From positions 1-35,787 of the forward strand of contig JAHFCH010000021.1 of NCBI GenBank assembly GCA_023249635.1: a stretch of 35,787 nucleotides of DNA. Direction: 5' to 3'. The position numbers were made by a program, and so were the translations under genes. The DNA comes from Fibrobacterota bacterium. Its GTDB lineage: Bacteria; Fibrobacterota; Fibrobacteria; UBA11236. Below, piece after piece: positions 7,505-15,158 of this stretch. The notes beneath the pieces were generated by a model that worked only from the letters and a program-made list of their open reading frames with translations, had not been told where the DNA came from and ran no database searches. Numbering within the stretch: the first letter of the stretch is position 1; each line of letters starts with the position of its first letter.

Positions 7505-9616
7505 TCAGCCCTTTTTAAGGTTGATGCGGATGGGCAGGATGATGAAGGGGATGCCCTGATGGTAAAGCTTCCGCTGCACCGCGAACACGGTGTTGTTGTG
7601 CAGCAGGCGAGAGAACAGGGTCTCTTCCGGGAATACCAGTTGCCCCATGAAGAACACTGCCTGCGGATACCGCGCCGCGATCTTCGCCGCCAATTCCCCG
7701 CTGCCTTCCACCACGTCCGGCGATAACCCCATTACCCCTTCGCCGTGCAAGCCGTTGCGCTCCACGAAGGTCACGTACTCGCCCAAGCCTTCCTGCACAT
7801 GCGCGCTCAGGTTATCCACTTCTTCGGCTCCCTTGAAGCTGCCCGCGTCGATGACGCCCACTTCCAAGAAGACGAAATTCTTGAAGATGCCGCCGAACAT
7901 GCGGATGATTGCCAGCAAGGAATGCAGGCCTAGCCCGTTGAACCCGTTCACGAGCAGCACCGCGGTCTTGGCCTTGGGATTGAAATCGGTATTAGGTACA
8001 GCCACCGTGACGGCCTTCGGCGCCGGCGGGGCCGCGGGATGGTTTACCGCCGAGGGTACTTTGGCCAATTCCTTCTCGTCGGATATGATCTCGATTACGG
8101 GGTTCACCAACGGCAAGGTGGTGGTCTCCTTGGCCCGGGCGATGGCCACCAGGTTGTCCATGCGTTTCAGGACCTTCTCCACGAAATTGTAATGGCGCTT
8201 GATGGCCGAGGCCAGCAGGATGAGCGCGCCGGTGATGACCAGGGTGATCCAACCGCCTTGGCGGAACTTGAGCAGGGTGACCGCCACCAGAATGAATGAG
8301 CAGAGCACCAGTCCCGTGGCGTTCACGGCCAGCTTGCGGCGCCAATGCGCCAATTCCTTGCGCGTGTTCCGCCAATAGCGCACCATGCCCCATTGCGAAA
8401 GCACGAAGGTCACGAACACGGTAATGCTATAAAGGACGACCAGGTATTTTACCGAGCCGCCGGTGAGCAGCAGGGTGGCGACCGCGGCCGCGCCCATGAT
8501 GAAGATGCCGTTCTGGCTCACCAGCCGATCCGAGAGCAAACTGAAGCGGGTAGGGAACCAATGGTCCAAAGCCATGTTGGCAAGCACGCGCGGTCCGCCC
8601 ATGAAACCGGCCTGCGCCGCCGCGAAGAGGATGAGGGCTTCCGAGACCAGGCATACGTAGACGAAAATCCTGCCCGAGGAGCCCGGCCAGGAAGCGGAGA
8701 TGGCTTCGAAGAGCACCGCGTTCAGGGTCTTCCCGGGAACATGCTGCACATGGAACAACAGGTATGCCAAGGTAAGGCCGAAAACCGTGACGGCCAGGGA
8801 TACGGCCATGTAAAGCATGGTGCGCTTGCCCGTTTTCACCTTGGGCTCGCGCAGGATGTTGAGACCGTTGCTGACGGCCTCGATTCCTGTGTAGGTTCCC
8901 GCACCCATGCTGAACGCGCGCAACAGAAGGTAAGCCATGCCCAACAGCCCCAGTTCGGAACGGGTATGCGCCGCCTGGACCGCGGTTTCGGCGGCCACAG
9001 CGGGAAAGTCGAGCAGATGCGTAAACAAGGCGTACCCGATGGCGAAAGCATGGGAGATGACGAATACCAGGAACACCGGTACCAGGGGCATTACGGTTTC
9101 CTTGGCCCCGCGCATGTTCAGCACGGTGAGCAGGACCAGGGCCCCCAGGGAGAATTGCATCTTGTGCGCGGCCCATTCCGGGGGCAGGAAGCTGAACAAG
9201 GCGTCGGCGGCGCTGGCGATGGAGATGGTGATGGTCAGGACGTAGTCGATGAGCAGCGCGCATCCGGAAATCATACCGGCCGTCGGCGAGATCAATTTGC
9301 TGGCCACCAGGTAGCCGCCGCCGCCGGTGGGGAAGACCTCGATCAATTGCGCGTAGCTGGCGCTGATGATGAGCACGGTCAAGGCCGAAGCGATGGCGAT
9401 GAGGATGGCGAGGTGATCGTGGCCGTTCAGGGCCAGGAAGGCTTCTTCGGGACCGTAGGCGGAGGAGGAGAGGCCATCGGAGCCGAGGCCGACCCAGGCG
9501 AAAAAGGCGGCCAGGGCGATGCCGTGGAAGGCCTGCTTGTTGGTGGGATCGATGGCTTGGCCAAGGATTAGGGTTTTACAGCGTTGTAGGAGATTCGGAT
9601 TCTTTTGGCTTTGCAT
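7505..9616 (-). CDS. APC-superfamily potassium-type permease (KimA/KUP-like)
   Basis: The integral membrane protein has 703 residues from the ATG at 9616; a TTG at 9652 would add 12 residues but would overlap the proposed promoter. The N-terminus carries GLGSDGLSSSAYGPEEAFL and QLIEVFPTGGGGYLVASK, matching the KimA (YdaO) branch of APC transporters, relatives of KUP potassium importers. About twelve membrane segments run to residue ~480, including LIDYVLTITISIASAADAL. A cytoplasmic C-terminal domain follows, with TAVLLVNGFNGLGLHSLLAI near residue 555. KimA in Bacillus is a high-affinity proton/potassium symporter. The two-component and KdpD-like genes next door support potassium as substrate here. 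The gene is divergent from the kinase gene across a 235-base region with sigma-54-type signals. Confidence 0.85.
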   Translation of the reverse strand: MQSQKNPNLLQRCKTLILGQAIDPTNKQAFHGIALAAFFAWVGLGSDGLSSSAYGPEEAFLALNGHDHLAILIAIASALTVLIISASYAQLIEVFPTGGGGYLVASKLISPTAGMISGCALLIDYVLTITISIASAADALFSFLPPEWAAHKMQFSLGALVLLTVLNMRGAKETVMPLVPVFLVFVISHAFAIGYALFTHLLDFPAVAAETAVQAAHTRSELGLLGMAYLLLRAFSMGAGTYTGIEAVSNGLNILREPKVKTGKRTMLYMAVSLAVTVFGLTLAYLLFHVQHVPGKTLNAVLFEAISASWPGSSGRIFVYVCLVSEALILFAAAQAGFMGGPRVLANMALDHWFPTRFSLLSDRLVSQNGIFIMGAAAVATLLLTGGSVKYLVVLYSITVFVTFVLSQWGMVRYWRNTRKELAHWRRKLAVNATGLVLCSFILVAVTLLKFRQGGWITLVITGALILLASAIKRHYNFVEKVLKRMDNLVAIARAKETTTLPLVNPVIEIISDEKELAKVPSAVNHPAAPPAPKAVTVAVPNTDFNPKAKTAVLLVNGFNGLGLHSLLAIIRMFGGIFKNFVFLEVGVIDAGSFKGAEEVDNLSAHVQEGLGEYVTFVERNGLHGEGVMGLSPDVVEGSGELAAKIAARYPQAVFFMGQLVFPEETLFSRLLHNNTVFAVQRKLYHQGIPFIILPIRINLKKG

Positions 9617-9646
9617 TTCCACTTCTTGTTTGGCTGACAGCCAAGG

Positions 9647-9664
9647 TAGCAACGGCCGGGCCGT
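9647..9664 (-). promoter_or_regulatory. Candidate sigma-54 promoter (-24/-12) of the permease gene
   Basis: On the minus strand the sequence reads ACGGCCCGGCCGTTGCTA. The invariant GG and GC are exactly 10 bases apart, and the -12 block TTGCT is a full match; the -24 block (CGGCCC for TGGCAC) is moderate. The predicted transcript start is near 9637, leaving about 21 bases before the ATG at 9616. The regulator at 13731-15083 has an intact GAFTGA loop, as sigma-54 activators need. Confidence 0.55.
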
Positions 9665-9726
9665 ATGCAGTTGCAGGCGATACTACGCGGGCTGGAAGGA
9701 GGTAGGCCCGAATTCACGCACTATTC

Positions 9727-9774
9727 CGTGCAGTCTGCACGCCGGTAATCGATCGGCATTGCAAAATGCAATGC
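9727..9774. promoter_or_regulatory. Two tandem inverted-repeat operators (enhancer-like sites)
   Basis: Site A is CGTGCAG-T-CTGCACG (9727-9741), a perfect 7-base inverted repeat. Site B is GCATTGCA-AAA-TGCAATGC (9756-9774), a perfect 8-base inverted repeat. Both contain TGCA-N3-TGCA, and their centres (9734 and 9765) are 31 bases apart, close to three helical turns. They lie about 97 and 128 bases upstream of the predicted permease transcript start, the usual distance for NtrC-family enhancers. I infer that the neighbouring response regulator binds here. Confidence 0.6.
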
Positions 9775-9822
9775 GGTAATCCAAACCTGTCGCCAGGATC
9801 GGGATTGCCGGGCTTGCAACGG

Positions 9823-9838
9823 TGGCATATCCTTTGCC
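9823..9838 (+). promoter_or_regulatory. Sigma-54-like element overlapping the kinase leader
   Basis: TGGCATATCCTTTGCC has GG and GC 10 bases apart with near-consensus -24 (TGGCAT) and -12 (TTTGCC) blocks. It would start transcription near 9849, only 3 bases before the kinase ATG and past its GGAGG ribosome site (9841-9845). Use as a promoter would therefore make a leaderless mRNA. It may be fortuitous. Confidence 0.3.
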
Positions 9839-9851
9839 TTGGAGGTATTCC

Positions 9852-11684
9852 ATGCTCGGACTCAGGCAAAAGCTTTTCGGCGCGTTCGCGGGCCTGTTTC
9901 TGCTGCTGGTGCTGGTCGCAACCTTGGCCGTGGCCATGATCGGGAAGGTTTCCCGCTCCTTTGAGCAAATCTTCCACGAGAATCTGGCGACCATCCATGC
10001 TTGCCAGGAGATGCGCCGCTCGGCGGAACGGATGCAAGACGCGACCTTGATGCCGATTTGGCGGGAGGCGCCCGTTGACTCAGCCAAGCTAGAGAGGGAA
10101 GCCGCGGGCTTCGAAATCCATTTGCGCTTCCAGCAAGACAACGTAACCGTTCCGGGCGAGCAGGTGTTGACGGACAGCCTTACGGCCGCCTGGTCGCGTT
10201 TCCGTTCCGCTTGCCTCGCTTCGCTCGGAGCCTCCTATCCCCGTGAGGGTCGCGATGCCTATCGCGAATCCCTCGCGGCCTCCTTCCACGCCGTGGAGGA
10301 TCTAAGCGGCCGCATCGTGGATCTCAACGCCGGAAACATACTTTCCGCCGACGGGCAAGTACGTTCGCAGGCCGAATCCGCACGGCGCTCCATCGCGGTT
10401 CTTTTGGTTTCGGGAGGGGTCCTGGTCCTGGCGCTCCTGTACCTCACGGGCCGGCTCATCCTTAATCCAATCCGGACCTTGCTGCTCTCCGCCCAGGAAA
10501 TCGAAAAGGGGAATCTCGATCTCTCCCTGGAAGCGCGCTCCGGCGACGAATTGGGAAAGCTCGCCGAGGCCTTCAACGCAATGGCTGCGCGCTTACGGGA
10601 ATTCCGCCGGTCCGACCGCGCCAAACTCATCCTCACCCAGCGCACTACCCAGATGGCCATCAATAGCCTACCCGATGCGGTAGCCGTATTGGGGGCGGAT
10701 GGGACGGTGGAATTGTCCAACAATCCGGCGCAGAACCTTTTCGGCATCAAGCCGGGAACCCGGGTGGATGGTCTGGGCATTGCCTGGTTGGCCGGGCTTT
10801 TCGCGAAAGCGCAAAGGGAAGCCCGCCCCATTAATCCACAGAGCTACGAATCGGCGATCCAGGTATTCCGCGACGGGGAGGAACGCTTTTTCCTGCCCCA
10901 TCTTATCCCTATTCAGGAGGGAAAGCAGCAGGTGTTTGGGATGACATTGGTACTGGCCGACGTCACCGAGTTACGCCGGCTCGACGAGACCAAGAGCGAT
11001 TTGCTCTCGACGGTTTCCCACGAATTCAAGACGCGGCTGACTTCCGTGCGCATGGCGATGCATTTATTGCTCGATGAAAAGGTGGGTGACCTGAACGCGC
11101 GCCAGGCCGAATTGCTGCTGGCCGCCCGCGAGGATGCCGAGCAATTGCACAAGATGATCGAGGGCCTGCTGGACATCGGCCGCATCCGTTCGGGACGGTT
11201 GAAAATGGAGATGCGGCCCATGGACGCCGGGGAAATGGCCATGCAAGCGATGGAAGGTGTCCGCCACGCGTACCAGGACAAGGGCCTGCATCTGGAGCGG
11301 GTATTTCCGCAGGACCTGCCGCAAATCAAGGCCGATCCATCCCGGGTACACCTCATACTGGACAACCTTCTCTCCAACGCCCTGAAGTATTCCTCCGCGG
11401 GAGGTAACGTGAAGGTTACGGCGGAAGCGGATGACGCATTTGTCACCTTTCGCGTGGCGGATACGGGGGCCGGCATCCCGGCTTCCGAACTTTCCAAGGT
11501 ATTCGAGCGTTTCTACCGAGGGGCGCGGGAGCATGAAGGCGGCGGCGCAGGACTGGGTCTGGCCATAGCCAGGGAAGTGGTGGAGGCCCATGGCGGGCGC
11601 ATCACGGTTGAAAGCAAGGAGGGGCAGGGGACGATGTTCGCGTTCACCCTGCCCCGGGCCGATTCCGATGCGCCGTCGGCATGA
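9852..11684 (+). CDS. Membrane sensor histidine kinase, KinB-like
   Basis: The protein has 610 residues from the ATG at 9852, with GGAGG 6 bases upstream. Membrane helix one spans about 9-30, a helical extracytoplasmic sensor 31-178, and helix two 180-203. HAMP is at 204-256 and a PAS domain at about 265-372. The HisKA domain has the phospho-acceptor His390 in SHEFKTRLTS. The ATPase domain shows the N-box DNLLSNALKYS, G1 DTGAGIP and G2 GLGLAIAREV. The layout matches Pseudomonas KinB, whose partner AlgB resembles the regulator encoded at 13731-15083. The H-box position five after the histidine is Arg395, where kinases of this group normally have Pro; in KinB that Pro is needed for phosphatase activity. 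It starts a three-gene run with the small membrane protein (7-base gap) and the KdpD fusion. Confidence 0.92.
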   Translation: MLGLRQKLFGAFAGLFLLLVLVATLAVAMIGKVSRSFEQIFHENLATIHACQEMRRSAERMQDATLMPIWREAPVDSAKLEREAAGFEIHLRFQQDNVTVPGEQVLTDSLTAAWSRFRSACLASLGASYPREGRDAYRESLAASFHAVEDLSGRIVDLNAGNILSADGQVRSQAESARRSIAVLLVSGGVLVLALLYLTGRLILNPIRTLLLSAQEIEKGNLDLSLEARSGDELGKLAEAFNAMAARLREFRRSDRAKLILTQRTTQMAINSLPDAVAVLGADGTVELSNNPAQNLFGIKPGTRVDGLGIAWLAGLFAKAQREARPINPQSYESAIQVFRDGEERFFLPHLIPIQEGKQQVFGMTLVLADVTELRRLDETKSDLLSTVSHEFKTRLTSVRMAMHLLLDEKVGDLNARQAELLLAAREDAEQLHKMIEGLLDIGRIRSGRLKMEMRPMDAGEMAMQAMEGVRHAYQDKGLHLERVFPQDLPQIKADPSRVHLILDNLLSNALKYSSAGGNVKVTAEADDAFVTFRVADTGAGIPASELSKVFERFYRGAREHEGGGAGLGLAIAREVVEAHGGRITVESKEGQGTMFAFTLPRADSDAPSA

Positions 11685-11691
11685 GAGGGAT

Positions 11692-12063
11692 ATGCGAAGG
11701 AGCGTGAGTACCGGAACCATTATAGGGGTCCTGGTCCTATTGTTTTTCGCTTATGCGGTCTTCCGGGAGCCAAAGGTAAACCTGGGCCCCTGCGCCATGG
11801 ACTATTCGGTATCCAACCGGTTCCTTCCCAACTTCATCCCCGATCGGAATATACCGTATGCGTCGATCCGGAGCCTTACCTGTGTTCCGGGGCGGGATGG
11901 TTTGGCCTTGGCCATCGGGTATGCCGAAGACGGGAAGATAAAACTGCTGCGTCTCAATCGCCTCGACATCGATAGCGTGGGAAAATTGGCTGAAGGACTT
12001 TCCAAGCGATCCGGAATCACCTTGCTTCGAAAATGGTCATTTTCCTCGCGCCGGACGAAATGA
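11692..12063 (+). CDS. Small membrane-anchored protein between kinase and KdpD-like genes
   Basis: The ATG at 11692 follows the kinase stop by 7 bases, with GAGGGA before it; 123 residues. An N-terminal membrane helix (IIGVLVLLFFAYAVF, about residues 10-24) is followed by a compact soluble domain. The segment IPYASIRSLTCV...KIKLLRLNR resembles the strand pattern of bacterial PH-like domains, but I cannot confirm this. The gene ends 15 bases before the KdpD-fusion start, so the three genes are probably one transcript. Its place suggests an accessory subunit of the sensing module. I recognise no family. Confidence 0.75.
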   Translation: MRRSVSTGTIIGVLVLLFFAYAVFREPKVNLGPCAMDYSVSNRFLPNFIPDRNIPYASIRSLTCVPGRDGLALAIGYAEDGKIKLLRLNRLDIDSVGKLAEGLSKRSGITLLRKWSFSSRRTK

Positions 12064-12078
12064 AGTAGACTTGGGACA

Positions 12079-13725
12079 ATGACGGACAAGGCCGCATCCT
12101 TCCTCCAAATGATCCGCCGCGACCGGCGGGGAAGGCTCAAGGTGTACCTGGGCTACGCGGCCGGCGTGGGCAAGACCTACCAAATGCTCCAGGAGGCCCA
12201 TCGCCTCCGGGCCGAAGGTATCGACGCTGTCATCGGGGTCATCGAGACCCATGGGCGCAAGGACACCGCCGCTTTGGTGGAGGGCCTTGAGTGCATCCCC
12301 ATGCGCCGCTCCGAATACCGTAGCATCGAAGTGGAAGAAATGGACATCGATGCCGTAATGGCTCGCCGACCGCAGGTTGCCCTGGTCGATGAATTGGCCC
12401 ATTCCAACGCCCCAGGCAGCCGGAATTCCAAGCGCTACCAGGACGTGGAGGACATCCTGGCCGCGGGGATAAACGTCATCGCCACCTTGAACGTGCAACA
12501 CCTGGAAAGCCTTTACGACACCGTGGAAAAGGCCACGCGGGTCAAGGTCCGCGAGCGCCTGCCGGATTCTGCGCTTTCCGAAGCGGACCAAATCATCAAC
12601 GTCGACTTGACGCCGGAAGATTTGCAGAAGCGCCTGAAAGCGGGCAAGATCTATCCCATCGAGCGGGTGCCTACGGTGCTGGATAATTTCTTCCAAACCG
12701 CGTACCTGGAACAATTGCGCGAGCTGACGTTGCGCGAAGCCGCTTCCCAGATCGACTTCCGCCGCCGCGAATCGGCGGGGGATGCGGGCCGCGGCGGTAT
12801 CGATCAGGTAATGGTCTGTCTGGATGCGCGCGGACCCGAAAACGCGGCCTTGCTCCGCTATGGTTCGCGGCTGGCAGGGCGGCTTAACCGCAATTGGTAC
12901 GCGGTCTACGTGCAAACCCTGGAAGAGGGTTCCGCCGTCATTGACGCGGCACGCCATCGGTTGCTGGCCGATACCCTCACCTTGGCGAACCAATTGGGCG
13001 CCACCGTTTTCACCTTGAAGGGCAATGACGTAGCCGAGGCCCTGGCGCGCTTCGCCAAGGAATACCGGGTGGGCCATGTGGTGGTGGGAAAGCCGCATCC
13101 CCGTCCGTGGTGGAAACGTCTACGATCCGGCGAGGTGGTGGAAAGGCTGTTGAACAAGGACGGCGGGTTCAACCTCATGGTCATCGATACGCGACCCACT
13201 CAGGACGGGAAAACCATCGAGGAGGTTCCGGAATCCCCGGCGCAGGTCTCGCCCGCTTTGATCGCGGAAAGGCATAGGCTGACGGTGCAGCTGAAGCCGG
13301 ATCAAATCCTCATTTGGAACGAGCCGCTGACCAAGTTCCAGGCCATGAAGGCGTTGGTCAAGTGCATGCAAGGCAAAACCGGATTCACGGACGAGGATTT
13401 GCTGGCCAAGCTGACGGCGCGTGAGAACGAGGGATCGACCTTCCTCAACGAAGGCGTGGCGCTGCCCCATGCGCGCATCGAAGGCCTGGAAAAACCCTGG
13501 ATGGCAATCGGCCTCAGCCAGGCAGGCATCCTGGATGCCTACACCGAATCCCCCGTGGAGATAGTGTTCCTATTGCTTTCCCCCAAGGAAGGGAACCGAT
13601 CGCATTTGCAGCTGTTGGCCGTGGCCGCCCGCATGATGCAGAACCGCACGCTGCGGAGCCAACTGCGGAAGGCGGAGCACCCGGCGGATGTGATCGCGTT
13701 ACTGGCGGAATCCGAGCTGTCCTGA
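12079..13725 (+). CDS. KdpD sensor domain - universal stress domain - PTS EIIA fusion protein (no kinase domain)
   Basis: The protein has 548 residues from the ATG at 12079. Residues 19-228 are the KdpD N-terminal domain: the Walker-A-like KVYLGYAAGVGKTYQ, ETHGRKDT, the Walker-B-like VALVDELAHSNAPGSR and NVQHLESL. Residues 241-372 form the universal stress (USP) domain found next in KdpD. The protein lacks the four membrane helices and histidine kinase of E. coli KdpD. In their place residues 393-546 form a type-2 PTS EIIA domain of the PtsN/FruA kind, with the phospho-histidine His464 in GVALPHARI. In E. coli, PtsN binds KdpD and regulates potassium uptake in trans; here both parts are in one chain. 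I infer a cytoplasmic potassium or nitrogen-PTS sensor acting on the separate kinase at 9852-11684 or on the permease. The stop is 5 bases from the convergent regulator gene. Confidence 0.9.
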   Translation: MTDKAASFLQMIRRDRRGRLKVYLGYAAGVGKTYQMLQEAHRLRAEGIDAVIGVIETHGRKDTAALVEGLECIPMRRSEYRSIEVEEMDIDAVMARRPQVALVDELAHSNAPGSRNSKRYQDVEDILAAGINVIATLNVQHLESLYDTVEKATRVKVRERLPDSALSEADQIINVDLTPEDLQKRLKAGKIYPIERVPTVLDNFFQTAYLEQLRELTLREAASQIDFRRRESAGDAGRGGIDQVMVCLDARGPENAALLRYGSRLAGRLNRNWYAVYVQTLEEGSAVIDAARHRLLADTLTLANQLGATVFTLKGNDVAEALARFAKEYRVGHVVVGKPHPRPWWKRLRSGEVVERLLNKDGGFNLMVIDTRPTQDGKTIEEVPESPAQVSPALIAERHRLTVQLKPDQILIWNEPLTKFQAMKALVKCMQGKTGFTDEDLLAKLTARENEGSTFLNEGVALPHARIEGLEKPWMAIGLSQAGILDAYTESPVEIVFLLLSPKEGNRSHLQLLAVAARMMQNRTLRSQLRKAEHPADVIALLAESELS

Positions 13726-13730
13726 TTGGC

Positions 13731-15083
13731 TCAGATGCCGTACTTCTTGCGCCGCCGCCACAAGGTGGCCGCGTCGATGCCCAGGATACGGGCAGCCTCG
13801 TCCAGGGATTTGGTCGAGCCCAGCACGAGACGGATATGCGCTTCTTCCAGCTTGTCCAAGGTCACGGCGTCGCCCACTTCGATTTGGCCGGGCCCTTTTT
13901 CCGGATTCAGCCCCAGTTCCGCGGCGCCGATGCGCGTGCCTTGCGACAGGATTACCGCGCGTTCGATGACATTGCGCAGCTCCCGCAGGTTGCCCGGCCA
14001 GGCATGGGCCCGCATGCCCCGCTCGGCCTCTTCCGTGAAGCCCAGGAATTGCTTGCGGTTGCGGGCCGCGTAGAAGGAGAGAAAGCGCTGGGCCAGCAGG
14101 GGCACGTCCTCGGAGCGCTCGCGCAGGGGCGGGAGTTCGACTTGCACCACGTTGAGGCGGTAGAACAGATCCTCCCGGAAGCGGCCGCTATGGGCCATGG
14201 CATCCAGATCCAGATTGGAGGCGGCCAGTACCCGCAGATTCGCCTTGCGGGTTGAGCCTTCGCCCACCCGTTCGTATTCGTGGTCTTGCAAGAAGCGCAG
14301 CAGCTTGGGTTGGACGGCTACGGGCAAATCGCCGATCTCGTCGAGAAACAGGGTGCCTCCATCCAAAGCCGCGATGCGACCGGGATGATCGCGCAAAGCG
14401 CCGGTGAACGCGCCGCGCACGTGGCCGAAGAGTTCGCTTTCCAAAAGCTCCGCCGAGAGGGAAGGGCAGGACACTACCCCGAAAGGCTTTCCTGCCCGCA
14501 GGCTCCAGGCATGGATCAGGCGGGCCAGTACGCTTTTCCCGGTGCCGCTCTCGCCGCGCAACAAGACGCTCGCCTCCGCCCCCGCAACCTGACGCGCCAT
14601 AGCCAGGGCCCGTTGCATCACCGGACTCTTGCTATCCAGATCCGTGCCCGGTTCGCCGTCCGTGGCCGCTTTACCAAGGGCCCCTACACTGGCTTCGGCG
14701 CGCTTGGTCGCGGCCACCCGCGTGGTAATAGCTTTGACCTGTCCGGGAGTGAACGGCTTGGGAAGGTACTCGGCCGCGCCCAGCTTGATGGCTTCCACCG
14801 CGGTCTCTACCGTGGCGTAGGCGGTGATGACGACGATTTTGATCCACGGGCTGGCGGCAATGAACTCCGGAATATGATCGGTGCCCTTGTCTGTGCCCAA
14901 GCGCATGTCCAGGAAAACCAGGTCGAAGGGTTTCAAGGCGGCTTGGGCCAAACCGTCCCTGGCATTCCCCACTGCGGTGACTTTGTGCCCATCGACCTCC
15001 AGGGCCATCCCCAGGGTCTTGCGGATATTGGGCTCATCGTCAACGATGAGAATGTGCAGGCCATCCGGATCCGTTTCGGGCAT
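13731..15083 (-). CDS. NtrC-family sigma-54 response regulator, AlgB-like
   Basis: The protein has 450 residues from the ATG at 15083 (a TTG two codons earlier is less likely). The receiver domain (9-125) has the acidic pair DD at 15-16, phospho-acceptor Asp59 in LVFLDMRLG, the conserved Thr in VVITAYAT and Lys in YLPKPF. The AAA+ domain shows Walker A GESGTGKS, the sigma-54 contact loop GAFTGA, Walker B GGTLFLDEIGDLP and the R-finger region FREDLFYRLNV. The Fis-type helix-turn-helix is at the C-terminus (SLDEAARILGIDAATLWRRRKKYGI region). Overall sequence, including DAATLWRRRKKYGI, is close to AlgB, partner of KinB. It probably receives phosphate from the KinB-like kinase and activates sigma-54 transcription of the permease. 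It is convergent with the KdpD-fusion gene. Confidence 0.93.
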   Translation of the reverse strand: MPETDPDGLHILIVDDEPNIRKTLGMALEVDGHKVTAVGNARDGLAQAALKPFDLVFLDMRLGTDKGTDHIPEFIAASPWIKIVVITAYATVETAVEAIKLGAAEYLPKPFTPGQVKAITTRVAATKRAEASVGALGKAATDGEPGTDLDSKSPVMQRALAMARQVAGAEASVLLRGESGTGKSVLARLIHAWSLRAGKPFGVVSCPSLSAELLESELFGHVRGAFTGALRDHPGRIAALDGGTLFLDEIGDLPVAVQPKLLRFLQDHEYERVGEGSTRKANLRVLAASNLDLDAMAHSGRFREDLFYRLNVVQVELPPLRERSEDVPLLAQRFLSFYAARNRKQFLGFTEEAERGMRAHAWPGNLRELRNVIERAVILSQGTRIGAAELGLNPEKGPGQIEVGDAVTLDKLEEAHIRLVLGSTKSLDEAARILGIDAATLWRRRKKYGI

Positions 15084-15113
15084 GGCCAAATATTAGTTTC
15101 CGTAGCGCCCCTG

Positions 15114-15122
15114 TGCTATACT
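15114..15122 (+). promoter_or_regulatory. Extended -10 promoter of the SPFH operon
   Basis: TG-C-TATACT (15114-15122) is an extended -10 element with a near-consensus hexamer. No good -35 is visible, as often with extended -10 promoters. Transcription would start near 15129, 30 bases before the SPFH start codon. The regulator gene starts in the other direction at 15083. Confidence 0.5.
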
Positions 15123-15158
15123 CTGACCCGGAATCCTAACCCAGGTAAAGGCGGCCCC

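Noticed and set aside
8345-9571. 408-codon plus-strand open frame antisense to the permease gene
   Set aside because: The translated sequence is charged, repetitive and without family matches, while the minus strand encodes an evident 12-helix transporter.
9755-9774. GG...GC pair within the second enhancer repeat as a sigma-54 promoter on the plus strand
   Set aside because: The spacing is 11 instead of 10 bases and the sequence is explained by the inverted repeat.
12037-13098. 353-codon minus-strand open frame antisense to the KdpD-fusion gene
   Set aside because: No domain is visible, and the plus strand shows KdpD, USP and EIIA motifs throughout.
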